Positions 50,961-61,441 of a stretch of DNA of 64,000 nt are shown here, piece by piece; positions within the stretch are counted from its first letter, which is position 1; every line of letters begins with the position of its first letter. The stretch comes from Epithemia pelagica (taxonomy: Eukaryota; Bacillariophyta; Bacillariophyceae; Surirellales; Surirellaceae). The translations under genes and the position numbers were made by a program. A model generated the notes under the pieces. The model saw only the letters and a list, made by a program, of their open reading frames with translations. It did not search any database and was not told where the DNA came from. The stretch lies in the NCBI GenBank assembly GCA_946965045.2, contig OX337237.1:3100001-3164000 (forward strand), in the 5' to 3' direction.

Positions 50961-51177
50961 CGCATCGTGTCGCCCCCGGTCAAGAAGGGACCGACAGACG
51001 AACAAGGAAAGGTCATTGCACCCAAGAGTCTCCCAATGCAAGACAACGTCTGTTGGGCCGGTCATTCTATGACCGGTCCCAACAGAGCTTTGACGATTCA
51101 TAAATCGTCGGAAAGAAGAAGTGAACGGGTCATCAAGGATCTGATCACCCATTGGTTCCGTACATCTTTTTCTTTCG
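50961..51177 (+). repeat. Left terminal direct repeat of element 2
   Basis: 217 bp. The large hairpin at 51049-51086 has arms TCTGTTGGGCCGGTCAT and ATGACCGGTCCCAACAGA with a TCT loop and a single bulge. The small hairpin GACGATT-CATA-AATCGTC is at 51092-51109. Confidence 0.9.
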
Positions 51178-51228
51178 GTTCGGTTTGCTTGTCTTGTCGG
51201 CCGTGCCAACCACCTCAAGTGTTCTGCC

Positions 51229-53567
51229 ATGACGTTTGAGTGGGGAGGAACTCCGGATTCTTCACCTTCTGTGGGGTCGTCAGGTGAGTCGAGTGTTAGT
51301 GGCAGTGTGACCGGGGGGGGGGGAGCCTTCGTTCGGGTTCTCTCTTCGGTGTCGTTCGGTTTGATCAGTCTTCTTTCGAGACTGTATGTCGAGGGTTCGT
51401 GGGCGCTGGGCAGCGCGTGTGTGTTCGGCCAGAATGTTCCATCGCGTCGCATTCGCAACGCAAGCAAGACTGGGCTTCTCTGTTTGGAGATGAGACCACT
51501 GGGGTTTTTATCCGTGGTACAAGTGGGTCTGCATCTTCTGATGCATTGGGCACCGTCTTCTGTACACCTGTCCTAGCCGGCTCCTGTTTGCGCGGAATTG
51601 ATTGGACTGAGATGGAGTTAAGCCCCCGAAGCTTAGAAAGTTGGCAAGCAACGTTTTCTACTCTACAGAAGGCTGCTTCCGAGTCTGAGGACGGAGTGGA
51701 TCCAACCATGGCGGCGCTGGTGATGGAGTCAACCAAGACGGCGGTGGATTTCACTATGACGCCGGGAAGGAAGCGGCAAGCCGTCGTGGTCGAAACAGTG
51801 TCGGAGGAGGATGAAGACCTAACCACTGTCAGGACCCCCAAGATGAAACGACGGGAGATGCCGTGGAATGAGGTGCCCCTTGACATTGGCAACTCACAGC
51901 CCACTCCCACGGTGAAGGTCTTGCAGAGTGGTGCATGGAGTAGTTTGGTGGAGAATGTAAATTTGTTGCGAGAAAATCATGACCGAGAAGTTTCGGATTG
52001 GCGTGAGGCAGAAGTAACGCTGGAGGAACAACTGGAGAAGATGCAAGTCAAGGTGTCAGTGTTGCACGAACTGTTGGGCAAGCGCCCAGAGCAGTTTGGG
52101 ACACGGTCCGCTTTTCAGTTGTTGGAGGTTATCATGACCACTGTATACGCATTGGAACAGATGGTGTTGGAACGGACGACGGATCGCAAACCACCCACGA
52201 ATGTCGAGGACAGAATGAACAAGCTGGATAGTCAAGTCCAAGAACTATCAAGCCGTCTCAAGAGTTCGGTTCGTGCAGAATTAAATGGTTTTCTGGGCGA
52301 TGATTCGACCGAATTTTGCAGGCAGTTTGTGAATCCCACGCTCACTTTGTTATCGAAGTCGTCGGCCTCGAATGCCAATCCAGGAGGCAAGTGGGAGCAG
52401 TTGCTTGAGAAGTTGCAGGACAGAATGAAGTCGTTGGAAAAGAAGGTTCTGCGAACCACAAGTGTAGATTCGACCAGCAGGTCTGGGGGTAGCATGTTTT
52501 CCTGGTCGTCAGTCGGACCGGATGTGGACAGTCAAGCAGCGAGTCGGTCTGGTTCGTCGACAGGAGTTGGAGTCAGATTCGAAGATTCCGTGGCCGATGG
52601 GGCTCGGAATGATATTTCAATGCTGAAAGAAGAGTTGCGTCAGATGCGTGCCAAACTGCACGACTTGCAGCAACAGGCGGATTCAGATTCAATCACCATT
52701 GGGTCGCTTGTTTTTCCGTCAAGGGCCCATTGTGTGACTTGGTTAGCCTTGCACAATGCAACGGCCGATCCACATGTCTTTGTGGACGCAATATCTCTAT
52801 TGTCACTTGCAACCTCCGATGCCAGTCCTGACGAGGAGAAAGCGGCCAATCAGCGAGCGACGACAGCCAAGGTTCGCGATAAGACGCCATATCACACAGC
52901 GTTTATCGCGTCGTTTAACTTGGAGGTCCCGCCATTGCTTGGCAAAGGCTCCGATCAGTCGACGACTACAAATTCGAGAGCTTTGGGCGGTGTACCCAAG
53001 TTTGAAGATTTTCATCCTCCGTCGGGCCGCGAAGGTATCCACCAACGCATATTGGATCATGTAAAGGATGGCTCTTTGACAATTCAACAGGCGGTGGGAG
53101 AGTTGTTTGCGTTTGGTACCGAACCATCCAGTGTGGCCAAGGAGTTGCTGCTGTTAAGCAAAACCTTTTGGGATGAACTGTGTCATTGGATGGTTCGGTA
53201 TCATGCACAGGTGCAGGCCGAAAGCGAGGCGAGCGAGCAAGAGGTGTGGATATTGATATCCCATTGCGTCCGTGCCGTTTTTAAGAGTTTGCGTGAAGCA
53301 AGAGCACCGGGAAGAGCATGCAATACCCCTGGTGGAATGTTATGGGGGACTCTTAAGGCTCACGAAGTGATGAAGGAATATCGTTTGGCGGATTTCAGCG
53401 GTCATCCTAAGATCGCTCTTATTTTACATGAACACCTAATTCGGTTTGCGACGCCTCGCTCAAAGTTTGATTGGTTACAGGCGACTATCAACGAGAGGCT
53501 AGATAAGATGCAAAGGTCGATCAATCAGGCAGTGTCGTCGGCGAATAAAGCGGGAAAGAAGGCGTGA
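51229..53567 (+). pseudogene. gag of element 2, frame broken at a poly-G tract
   Basis: Starts at an ATG equivalent to that of element 1 (MTFEWGGTPDSSPS). A G11 tract at 51313-51323, where element 1 has G12, shifts the frame. Downstream, 722 codons are open to the TGA at 53565. The conserved C-terminal part (SHC, FKSLREARA, LHEHLIRF) is intact. Apart from the poly-G tract the gene is complete, so slippage, a real deletion or a base-calling error could each explain it. There is no zinc knuckle. Confidence 0.82.
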
Positions 53568-53708
53568 TTGGGCAAGGAGGAGCGACGGAGCTCCACTTTG
53601 GATCGAAAGCGAAAGCTGATAGATGCAATGGAGATAGAGAGTTCGGAGAAGGAGGTGGCGAAAGATGATTGTTTAGTGACCCGTGAATTTAAGGATTACT
53701 TAGCATGA

Positions 53709-56700
53709 CGTGCATCCCATGACGTTCAGGATGGTGTCGCCGAGAAAATTGTGTCGTGGCTGAATGTAGGTAAGGGACAGAGTCAAATTGGTTTGGTGAG
53801 TGTGGGTACCCCCTTTTGGTATTGGGCGGTATCTCCATTGGGCGATGTGGTGTGGATTGATGTAAAGGAGAAACAGAGGTTGATGGGAGAAACAGGAGCG
53901 AAGGATTGGATGAAGAAATCGCTGGAACCTCGACAATTTCAGACGAGAAATCGAGGGGCCAAGAAACAGCGATTCGTGAAAGAGGAGGTGAATTGGAATG
54001 ATCGAGCTCCGGTGGACATCATATTTTTCGACAAAGGAATTTCACCAGGTCCAGAGCATCCGGTGTGGAAACATGATTCCGTGCGGTTGGTTTTTTGGGT
54101 TGGTGGTCGAAAGAACGGTGGTCCTCCAGAGAGACTGATTGACGATTGGAAGAGAGGCGTGATGAAATTGGCCCACAATGAGTTGGGAGGAGTCACCACC
54201 CTGGAATCTTGGATTCATGTGGCGGAGCGACGGGAAATGCGAAGAGATTCAACTTGCAAGACGTTGTCGTTCGTTGATTGTTGGGGCGACTACCTTGAGG
54301 CTGGTTTGCAACATACCACGTTTCGAGGTATTGTGGATCCCACGGTCTCGGGGAGAGAAAGTTCGTTCAAGGAGGTTGAAGAATCCAAGAAGCTGGGTGG
54401 TGGTTCAATTTTGGAACGCAAGATGGATTGGAAGAAGGATGTTGGAAAGGAGCATGTGCTCCCGAGTGTTTTTGGAGTGAGTTGTTACGTGAACCGACGG
54501 ATCTCGGCCAAGGAGTTGGCCGTGGTTCTTGATTTTCCAGCAGAGTTGCACAAGAATGGTACGGAGTCCGAGCTGCAACGATGGACGCGGGAAATCGAGG
54601 TTCCGTTCAAGAGTCGGGTTCAAGTTGTACGGTCGCTGAGTGGATGGATGGAAGATAGGGTGGAAGAAGGAAAGAAGGAACAAAGCAGAAAGCGAAAGTT
54701 GGAGGACGTTGCGGAGACATCGGTTGAGCTCGCGGAATGGGACACATCACGCATGACAGAGGAAGAGACTTTGTTCACTCCTCTTGATAGTGAAGGTGGC
54801 GGCTCGCTTAATACAGAAGAGCGTCGTGAGGATCGAAATCTCAAAGCAACTAAATCGGATGATGCAGCGATTCCGACTTACCTGTGGGATGATAGAGTGT
54901 GTGAACGCTTCGGGTTTACGAGCGTTGCGGATCGAACTCGTGCAATCAAGGCCTTGAACTCGATTCGGAAAGGGGCTTTACAATATTGGAAACGGTTGGT
55001 AGCGAGTGATTACTGGAGATGGTGGAGAATTCAGAGGTTCGATGAGACAACTGATGAGAGAGAAAGGACGAAGAAATCAGGGTTAGCAGCATTGGCACAT
55101 GCGGCACAGGCTTCATGGTGGGATTGGGATCATGGATCCTCACCTTTTTTCTGGCGAATGCCATGTTTGGAATGGATGGTGCAAATGCGCGATGGTGTGC
55201 CTCCAATGTGGATTGGAGAAGCACCCGCGTACCGAAGGAAACAACAAGCAAATACAGATGAGAAAATGAGAGCGTGCGAAAAGAAGAAAATTGCGAAGGT
55301 TCGGCATCGAGGATATATTGCTCCAACGGCAAACATCAAGAGCCTTACCAGTTTCTTCTCCGTTCCAAAGGGAGAAGACGATATTCGCATGGTGTACGAC
55401 GGCACCAAGAGTGGATTGAATAAATCCCTCTTTGCGCCGTGGTTTGGACTCGGTAACGTCAATTCAATGTTGCGTACAGTTGAGCCGAAGACTTGGTCTG
55501 CCGACAATGACTTTGGCGAGATGTTTCTTAATTTCTGGGTGCACCCAGATCTCCGGCAGTACACCGGAATTGATATCACGGAGTTGTTTCCTGAAGAGTT
55601 GGCAAGAAAACATGGAAAGACACGAATTTGGGAGGCGTGGACCCGTTGTGCTATGGGTTTGACAACATCGCCGTACCAATCAACCATGTTTGCGCAAAGA
55701 GTAAAGAGAATTGTTTTTGGAGACAAGTCAGACCCAAAGAATATTTTTGGTTGGGTCGATGTGCGAGTAAACTTACCAGGAGATGAGCAATACGATCCAT
55801 CCCTGCCCTGGTTGAGCAAGATTCGAGCAAATGGGGATATAGCAGCCGACGTGCATCCCTATGTCGACGATCTTCGGGAAACAGCGCCAACAGAAGAGGA
55901 AGCTTGGCAAGCAGCCAGTCAAATGGCAAAAGGCTCTGCACATTTTGGTTTGCAGGACGCCGCCAGAAAGCGACGGGAACCAAGTAAAACCCCTGGTGCC
56001 TGGGCTGGAGCGGTGGTGGAAGCCTCCGACAAAGGAGAAGTTTACAAAACAGTCTCTCAAGAGCGTTGGAACAAAACGCGAAACCACATCAAGAGGCTAA
56101 AGGAGTGGGCCGATGATGGTGGATTGGTGGATCGAAAGGAACTGGAGAGGATAAGGGGGTTCTTGGTGTATGTGTCCTTGACGTTTGACGTCATGGTGCC
56201 ATACTTGAAGGGAATTCACCTGACGATGGAATCCTGGAGGGATGATAGAGATGATGAGGGATGGCGATTGCCTGTGAAGGACAGAAGGAAGAGAGAGGAG
56301 CGCCGAGAGGGATCATTGCTTCCACCCAAAATGGTGGAACAAGCACCTCGGTTCAAGGACGACGTTGAAGCTTTGGCCCGATTGACACGGAGCGAGAAAC
56401 CACCGAGGATTCTGGCGCGCCCCACCAGTGGAGCTAGTGTTGCAATGATTTTCGCGGACGCTTCTGGAGAAGTCTTTGGATCGTCCTTGTGGTTATATGG
56501 GACGAATCGAGTAGAGACGGAACATGGACTGTGGACACGTGAATATGGTTCACGGTCGTCAAACTACCGTGAATTGTACAATCTGGTTTTGCGCTTGGAG
56601 GCCCTTGTCCGTGACGGGACGGTACCGAGAGGAACCAAGGTTTACATGTTCACCAATAATTCGACGGCAGAGTCTGCCTTCTACCGAGGGACTTCGTCAT

Positions 56701-57371
56701 CAAAGCTTTTGTTTGAGTTGGTATTGAGGACCAAGAAGTTGGAGATGGAGGGACATGTTTTCGTTCGCGTCGTCTGGGTAGCAGGGACGCGCATGATTGA
56801 GCAGGGCACTGACGGTCTGTCGCGAAGGGATCTGATGGCCGGTGTTATGGCTGAGCAAATATGCTTCTGTATGTGCCATTGAATAAATCAGTGGTGGATC
56901 GACAGGACGATGTGATACAATGGTTGAAGGAATGTGCTCGAAGACACACTTGGAAGTTACTGAAAATCCACAAATGGTTCGATGAAGCGTTTGAAGCAGG
57001 GAATTTCATTTGGGATCCACCACCGGCAATAGCTGATATCGCAGTCGACTTGATGTGCGAAGCAAGGCACATCCGAACACACACAGCCCACATCTTTGTC
57101 TGCCCAGCGCTTATGACAAATCGCTGGCGGAAGAAGCTGGGGAAAATTGCTGACTTCGTTTTTACTGTGCCCGTTGGGTCGTCATTGTGGTCCAAATCTC
57201 AACATGAACCTTTGATTGTTGCATTCGTTTGCCCTTTTTTGTGTAGTTTACCTTGGCGGGTCAAAAGAGCCGACGTCTTACTGGACAGAGTGGAAGGGCA
57301 ATTGCATGGCTTGTGGTCATCCGGTGCAGCCGCTGTCAGGGATCTGCTGCGCGAATTATCGGAATTCACGG
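53709..57371 (+). pseudogene. RT/RNase H polyprotein of element 2
   Basis: The frame follows gag in the same register but is preceded by an in-frame TGA at 53706, where element 1 reads a sense codon. The RT core has SVPKGEDDIRMVYDGTKSGLN, YTGIDITELF (near 55562) and YVDD (near 55864). RNase H has FADASGEVFG and GTDGLSR, but its third motif reads FTNNSTAES (near 56652) where element 1 has FTDNSTAES, so a catalytic aspartate is lost. One base is missing near 56853 relative to element 1, so the conserved post-RNase H domain (FVCPALMTNRWRKKLGK) continues in another frame. Confidence 0.82.
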
Positions 57372-58791
57372 GGACGTCTAGGGTTTGTCAGGGAATATGG
57401 CACGCGGCCTGTTACAAACAGTCCGAACATGACAAGTTTCCTGTGTACGAGGCGGCTGATCTCGATGATGCTTTATTGGATGGAGAACTGCACGGAGAGA
57501 TGGAAGATGATGACAAAAGGTTTCAAGAAGCAAGAACGGGGGATGATTTGATGAATTGCTTCCAGTGCGACGACTGTGCGTTTTACAACATGCAGGAAGG
57601 TACCCTATCATGGAACACGACGCGGACTCATTGTTGATGCTTTGCATCCGCCGTGCAAATTTAGATGCATTTTGGTCAAGAGAGAGGACAACTGTGGAAA
57701 GAAATTGGCGTGAGATGAAGAGTTTGATTGCAACAAGCAAAACTATGGGTTTGCACAAACCGTTGCCCCAAAGAGGACCGTTTCGAATCGCAGACGACGT
57801 GGGCATGAATGTTGCGTGTGTAATGCTGATGAAGACCTTAAGAGATGGACGCAACTCGAAGCACATTCAATTCAAGTCTGCAAGAAAAGTGAGGTCAGCT
57901 GTTTCCAACTTCATGCACTCACTCCCTGGGGGCACTGGTCTGTCGACAGTTGCGCAAGGCGAAAGGGGAGGTCAATTTTTTAGTGCAAGTCCAACCAATT
58001 CATATTGGTTTCGACGTTTCATGTCTGGATGTCACAAGAGGATGGGTGACGTATGGTTGCCTGATCAAGCTGTCACTGTTGATGAAATCAAGGCTGGTCT
58101 AGCAATATTAGAGGAGGAGTGGTCAGGCGGTGCGGTGGGTCATCGCAAGACCGAGTTGGCACTTACCGGGGCCTTGGTGGTAGTTGGTTATGCTGCGGCA
58201 TTACGAGGCGAAGAGATTCCACAGATAGATGTGGGACTCATGCGCAAGTACTGGGAAGAGAGGTTGAACTACGAGAGAAAGAGGCACGTGCCTCTGGCTC
58301 TAGCTGGACGCTTTAAACAAACGTCTGGAACGTTTCGAATATTCATTCAACCCCTGGCCGATGTAACCTCATCAGGCATTGCGATAAGGACGTGGATTGA
58401 AAGAGCTATTCGTTGCCTGGACTCTGAGGGAGTAAAATCAGGCCCCATGTTTCGAACCGTAAAACGGCAAGGGAAAATCGCTCGAGCAACGGTTGGCGAT
58501 CTGGACAGTCTATTCCATCCCTTATGGAAACGAATCCAACATCGCCATCCCCAGCTGATTGTCGAATCAACAAAGATCGAAGATGTTTACAGTGCTCGGC
58601 GATCTTTTCGGCGAGGAGCAACAACGGAGGCTCAAAATCGTAACATCCCGGACGACATCATTCAAACCAACAATCGATGGAAGAAACATTTGAAGGGAAG
58701 GGGAATTTTGCCCTCAATGAGTATGATTGAACGATACTCTGATGCAAAGGCGTCAGTGGAATCGTTGGTGCGCTTCTCAGAGTTGATGTGA
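57216..58791 (+). pseudogene. Tyrosine recombinase of element 2, two frameshifts
   Basis: The N-terminal Cys/His module (CMACGHPVQP, then GICC) is in one frame. Single-base losses near 57372 and 57594, judged against element 1, move the reading to two other frames. The last 411 codons are open and contain the catalytic domain: AALRGEE near 58200, RRSFRRGATTEA near 58597 and MIERYSD near 58735. As in element 1 the ORF opens just after a TGA, and a pyrimidine tract plus TAG (57231-57246) lies at the homologous position. Confidence 0.8.
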
Positions 58792-59330
58792 GGTCGACTG
58801 GAGTCTGATGTCGGATATGGAAAGCAAAAGGGAATTAAGTGAGAAGGAAAGGAGGAAAAGTTACACAAAGGAGAAAGAAGAAAACTGAACTTACGAGAGT
58901 GAAGAACGACCGCACGGGGAGATGACTTGACTATACCCTTCGGGGAAATAGTCCAGGTCGCTTGTTGATTGTCTGCTTGCCTGGTGAAGATTGGGGATCC
59001 TCTCTCTACGTTTGAAGGTTTGGGCGTGGCAACCTGGACCGACAAGCATCCATGTCTTGCGAAGATATTTCGGAGGCATGGCCTTACTTTGTGAGGAAAT
59101 GAAGGGGGTTCGTTGATTGGATCCACACTCGCACGCAACAAACATGGTATTGCAGAGTCTGGAGATCTGCGACCGTGGAGCGATTCCGGATCCCTCCTGA
59201 ATTTGGAAATATTGGGTGGGGGGCCTATATCCCCACAGTGTTGGTTAAGTATTATTTTAGTAGTTTAAGTTATGAAGAATGGATTGGGAACGATTGGGCT
59301 GCAATACCGAGACGCGTGAGGAAGAAGTAC
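58792..59330 (+). other. 3' noncoding region of element 2
   Basis: Counterpart of 46518-47023, sharing blocks such as CACGGGGAGATGACT, CGATTCCGGATCCCTCC and GTGTTGGTTAAGTA. The G/C hairpin of element 1 is eroded here (near 59217-59235). No gene was seen. Confidence 0.6.
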
Positions 59331-59547
59331 CGCATCGTACCGCCCCCGGTCAAGAAGGGACCGACAGACGAACAAGGAAAGGTCATTGCACCCAAGAGTC
59401 TCCCAATGCAAGACAACGTCGGTTGGGCCGGTCATTCTATGACCGGTCCCAACAGAACTTTGACGATTCATAAATCGTCGGAAAGAAGAAGTGAACGGGT
59501 CATCAAGGATCTGATCACCCATTGGTTCCGTACATCTTTTTCTTTCG
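59331..59547 (+). repeat. Right terminal direct repeat of element 2
   Basis: 217 bp, four mismatches to the left copy. The large hairpin (59419-59456) has one unpaired position from a T-to-G change; the small hairpin is at 59462-59479. Both elements have GAAGTAC just before this repeat. Confidence 0.9.
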
Positions 59548-59638
59548 CTTGTTTCATGTTCCATACTCTCCTCTTTCGATTGTCGATTCCCCTTTTCGAT
59601 TGACTCCACACCTCATTATTTGTTAAAAGAGGAGAAGA

Positions 59639-61441
59639 ATGGCATCGTCTTCTTTTTTCCCTTCTTCGTTTTCCATCCAGCCTTTGTTGGGCGCCAAAAG
59701 GAAGGACACGACCAAAAACCAACCAGAGGATCCTCTTAAACAACAACAACAACAACAACATGGCCGTTCTTGTCCTCATGCGGGGCGCTGGCTGATTCTT
59801 GCCGTGTTGGTGTGTCATGGTTGGGCCATGTCCTTTTGGGTCACCATAAACACAACGACAATAACCACTACTTCTCGGGACGACCCACAGCAGCGACAGC
59901 AACACAAACAACAACAACAAGAACGCTCCATCCTCCCCAACGCGAGCCTAATCGGACGACAAGGACCACCACAACAAGGAGAACCGCGAATGGATGTCCA
60001 ACCAAAAAGAGGAGAACCAAAACAGGAACAACAACCGCCACAGCCTTTGGTCCAATCGAACAACGTAACGAAGAAAGAAGAACGAGTAACCATTCAGCAG
60101 TCGACAAACAGCAGTTCCTCCAGAGCAACGACGACTCTTTTCTCAACGGGCGAGTCGACTCTTCATCCCTGGTTGAATCGAACATTGACCATGGTCGTTC
60201 GGATGAACAGCGGACTGAATAATCAGCTACTGTTCATGGCGCAGGCTCGTCAGATCCAACAAACTCTCCAAGCTGCCTTGCCCGGTCTTTCCATTCGCTT
60301 GGTTGGACTCAAGACCAACTTGGTCCATGTTATTCAACAGTGCTTTCCTGGCTTGCGGACAATGGACTTTTCCAATTTTCTGCAGGACCGAAAACATTTT
60401 TGGCCTATTCGAGATGCTCAACGCAAGTGGCTATCCGGACGAAAGAACGGCGTACAATTGCACAATGTCAATCACCCGTCTCAAATTCAGTTGCTTCGAG
60501 ACTTGTTGAAAGAGCAGTACAAGGTTCAACAAGAGCTCCAACGTGGAATTCAAAACAACAACGCCACCCACGTTGCCCGCGTTCCCTTCTTGCCATCCTC
60601 GTTTCCCGACAATCCCTACTCAATACCTTACCTCGAGGTGTCAGATTTCATACCCTTATCCAGTATATTGCAAGATGCCGATTTGTACTACGACCTTCGT
60701 CACTGGTTGCGCATCGATCCATCCTGTTGTGCTCAGCTACCCTATGCCGATGAAACCGTTTTTCATTTTCGTAACTTTCTTACGGAATTTGAAGGTCGAA
60801 AGCCGCAGGGAGAGAGACAGGAGAGACTGAGATTAAATTTTCGGGAACTCACGCCCGACGATACCGCGCACTATTTGTTTGGTCCGCCGCCAACCTTGTC
60901 CCAACCAATGTCTAACAAGGACAACAACAGCAAACACAAAAATAACAAGAACCACAGTGCAAGTACTCGGATGGCTATTATCAGTCGTTATGCGAGAACG
61001 GCGACCCCCTATGTTCAAGCCTTGAAAGACCAGGGATGGGAGGTACGACTGATTCAGAATCATTCGGGAATTCAAGATTTCTGTTTCGCAATGTCTACAA
61101 AAGCCACATTTGTGGGTGTAGCACATTCCACCTTTGCCCAAATGGCCGGTTTATTGGGTAATGCCTCAACGGTACGATGGTATTATTTGAATTACACCAT
61201 GGGGGACCAGGGTCAATCATCAACTTCTTTTCATTACACCAATAAGGACCACAACCACTCGACATTGTCCACTTTGGGCTTGTTGGAACAAAAACGTACC
61301 TTCTTTCCCCTGTACCCCTCAGTGCAGGATTCTCCCCGACGAGAGTTTCGACAGGAACTCTTTCGTCCTTCCGGATTCATGACAGTTGAATCTTTGAAAC
61401 AAAAATCCAATGCTTTGTTAGCATCCAATCCGGAAAAATAA
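59639..61441 (+). CDS. Membrane-anchored glycosyltransferase, possibly fucosyltransferase-like
   Basis: 600 residues. The first ~95 residues (tail, Gln run, membrane segment at about 52-71) match the GT61 gene at 47374 except for M-to-I, S-to-T and one fewer Gln. The lumenal part is unrelated. It starts near 183 with LTMVVRMNSGLNNQLLFMAQ, has VFHFRNF near 378 and a C-terminal Rossmann-like half with MAIISRYARTATPYVQAL (~443), IQDFCFAMSTKATFVGVAHS (~477) and TFAQMAGLLGN. This pattern recalls GT11-type and other fucosyltransferase-like proteins common in diatoms. Donor and acceptor are not determinable, and GT-B fold membership is inferred. The promoter region directly follows element 2. Confidence 0.7.
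   Translation: MASSSFFPSSFSIQPLLGAKRKDTTKNQPEDPLKQQQQQQHGRSCPHAGRWLILAVLVCHGWAMSFWVTINTTTITTTSRDDPQQRQQHKQQQQERSILPNASLIGRQGPPQQGEPRMDVQPKRGEPKQEQQPPQPLVQSNNVTKKEERVTIQQSTNSSSSRATTTLFSTGESTLHPWLNRTLTMVVRMNSGLNNQLLFMAQARQIQQTLQAALPGLSIRLVGLKTNLVHVIQQCFPGLRTMDFSNFLQDRKHFWPIRDAQRKWLSGRKNGVQLHNVNHPSQIQLLRDLLKEQYKVQQELQRGIQNNNATHVARVPFLPSSFPDNPYSIPYLEVSDFIPLSSILQDADLYYDLRHWLRIDPSCCAQLPYADETVFHFRNFLTEFEGRKPQGERQERLRLNFRELTPDDTAHYLFGPPPTLSQPMSNKDNNSKHKNNKNHSASTRMAIISRYARTATPYVQALKDQGWEVRLIQNHSGIQDFCFAMSTKATFVGVAHSTFAQMAGLLGNASTVRWYYLNYTMGDQGQSSTSFHYTNKDHNHSTLSTLGLLEQKRTFFPLYPSVQDSPRREFRQELFRPSGFMTVESLKQKSNALLASNPEK

Larger units (their letters stand above)
50961..59547 (+). mobile_element. DIRS-order tyrosine-recombinase retrotransposon, element 2
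   Basis: 8587 bp bounded by 217-bp terminal direct repeats with four mismatches seen. The layout is that of element 1 (Gag, RT/RNase H, tyrosine recombinase), but the two are clearly diverged at DNA level, so they are different subfamilies or old relatives. No target duplication was found. The frames are long but broken by four apparent single-base losses and one in-frame TGA. It ends 91 nt before the start of the second glycosyltransferase gene. Confidence 0.9.

Noticed and set aside
38640-59555. Target-site duplications of the two DIRS-order elements
   Set aside because: The bases next to the outer ends do not match in either element, which agrees with recombinase-mediated insertion.
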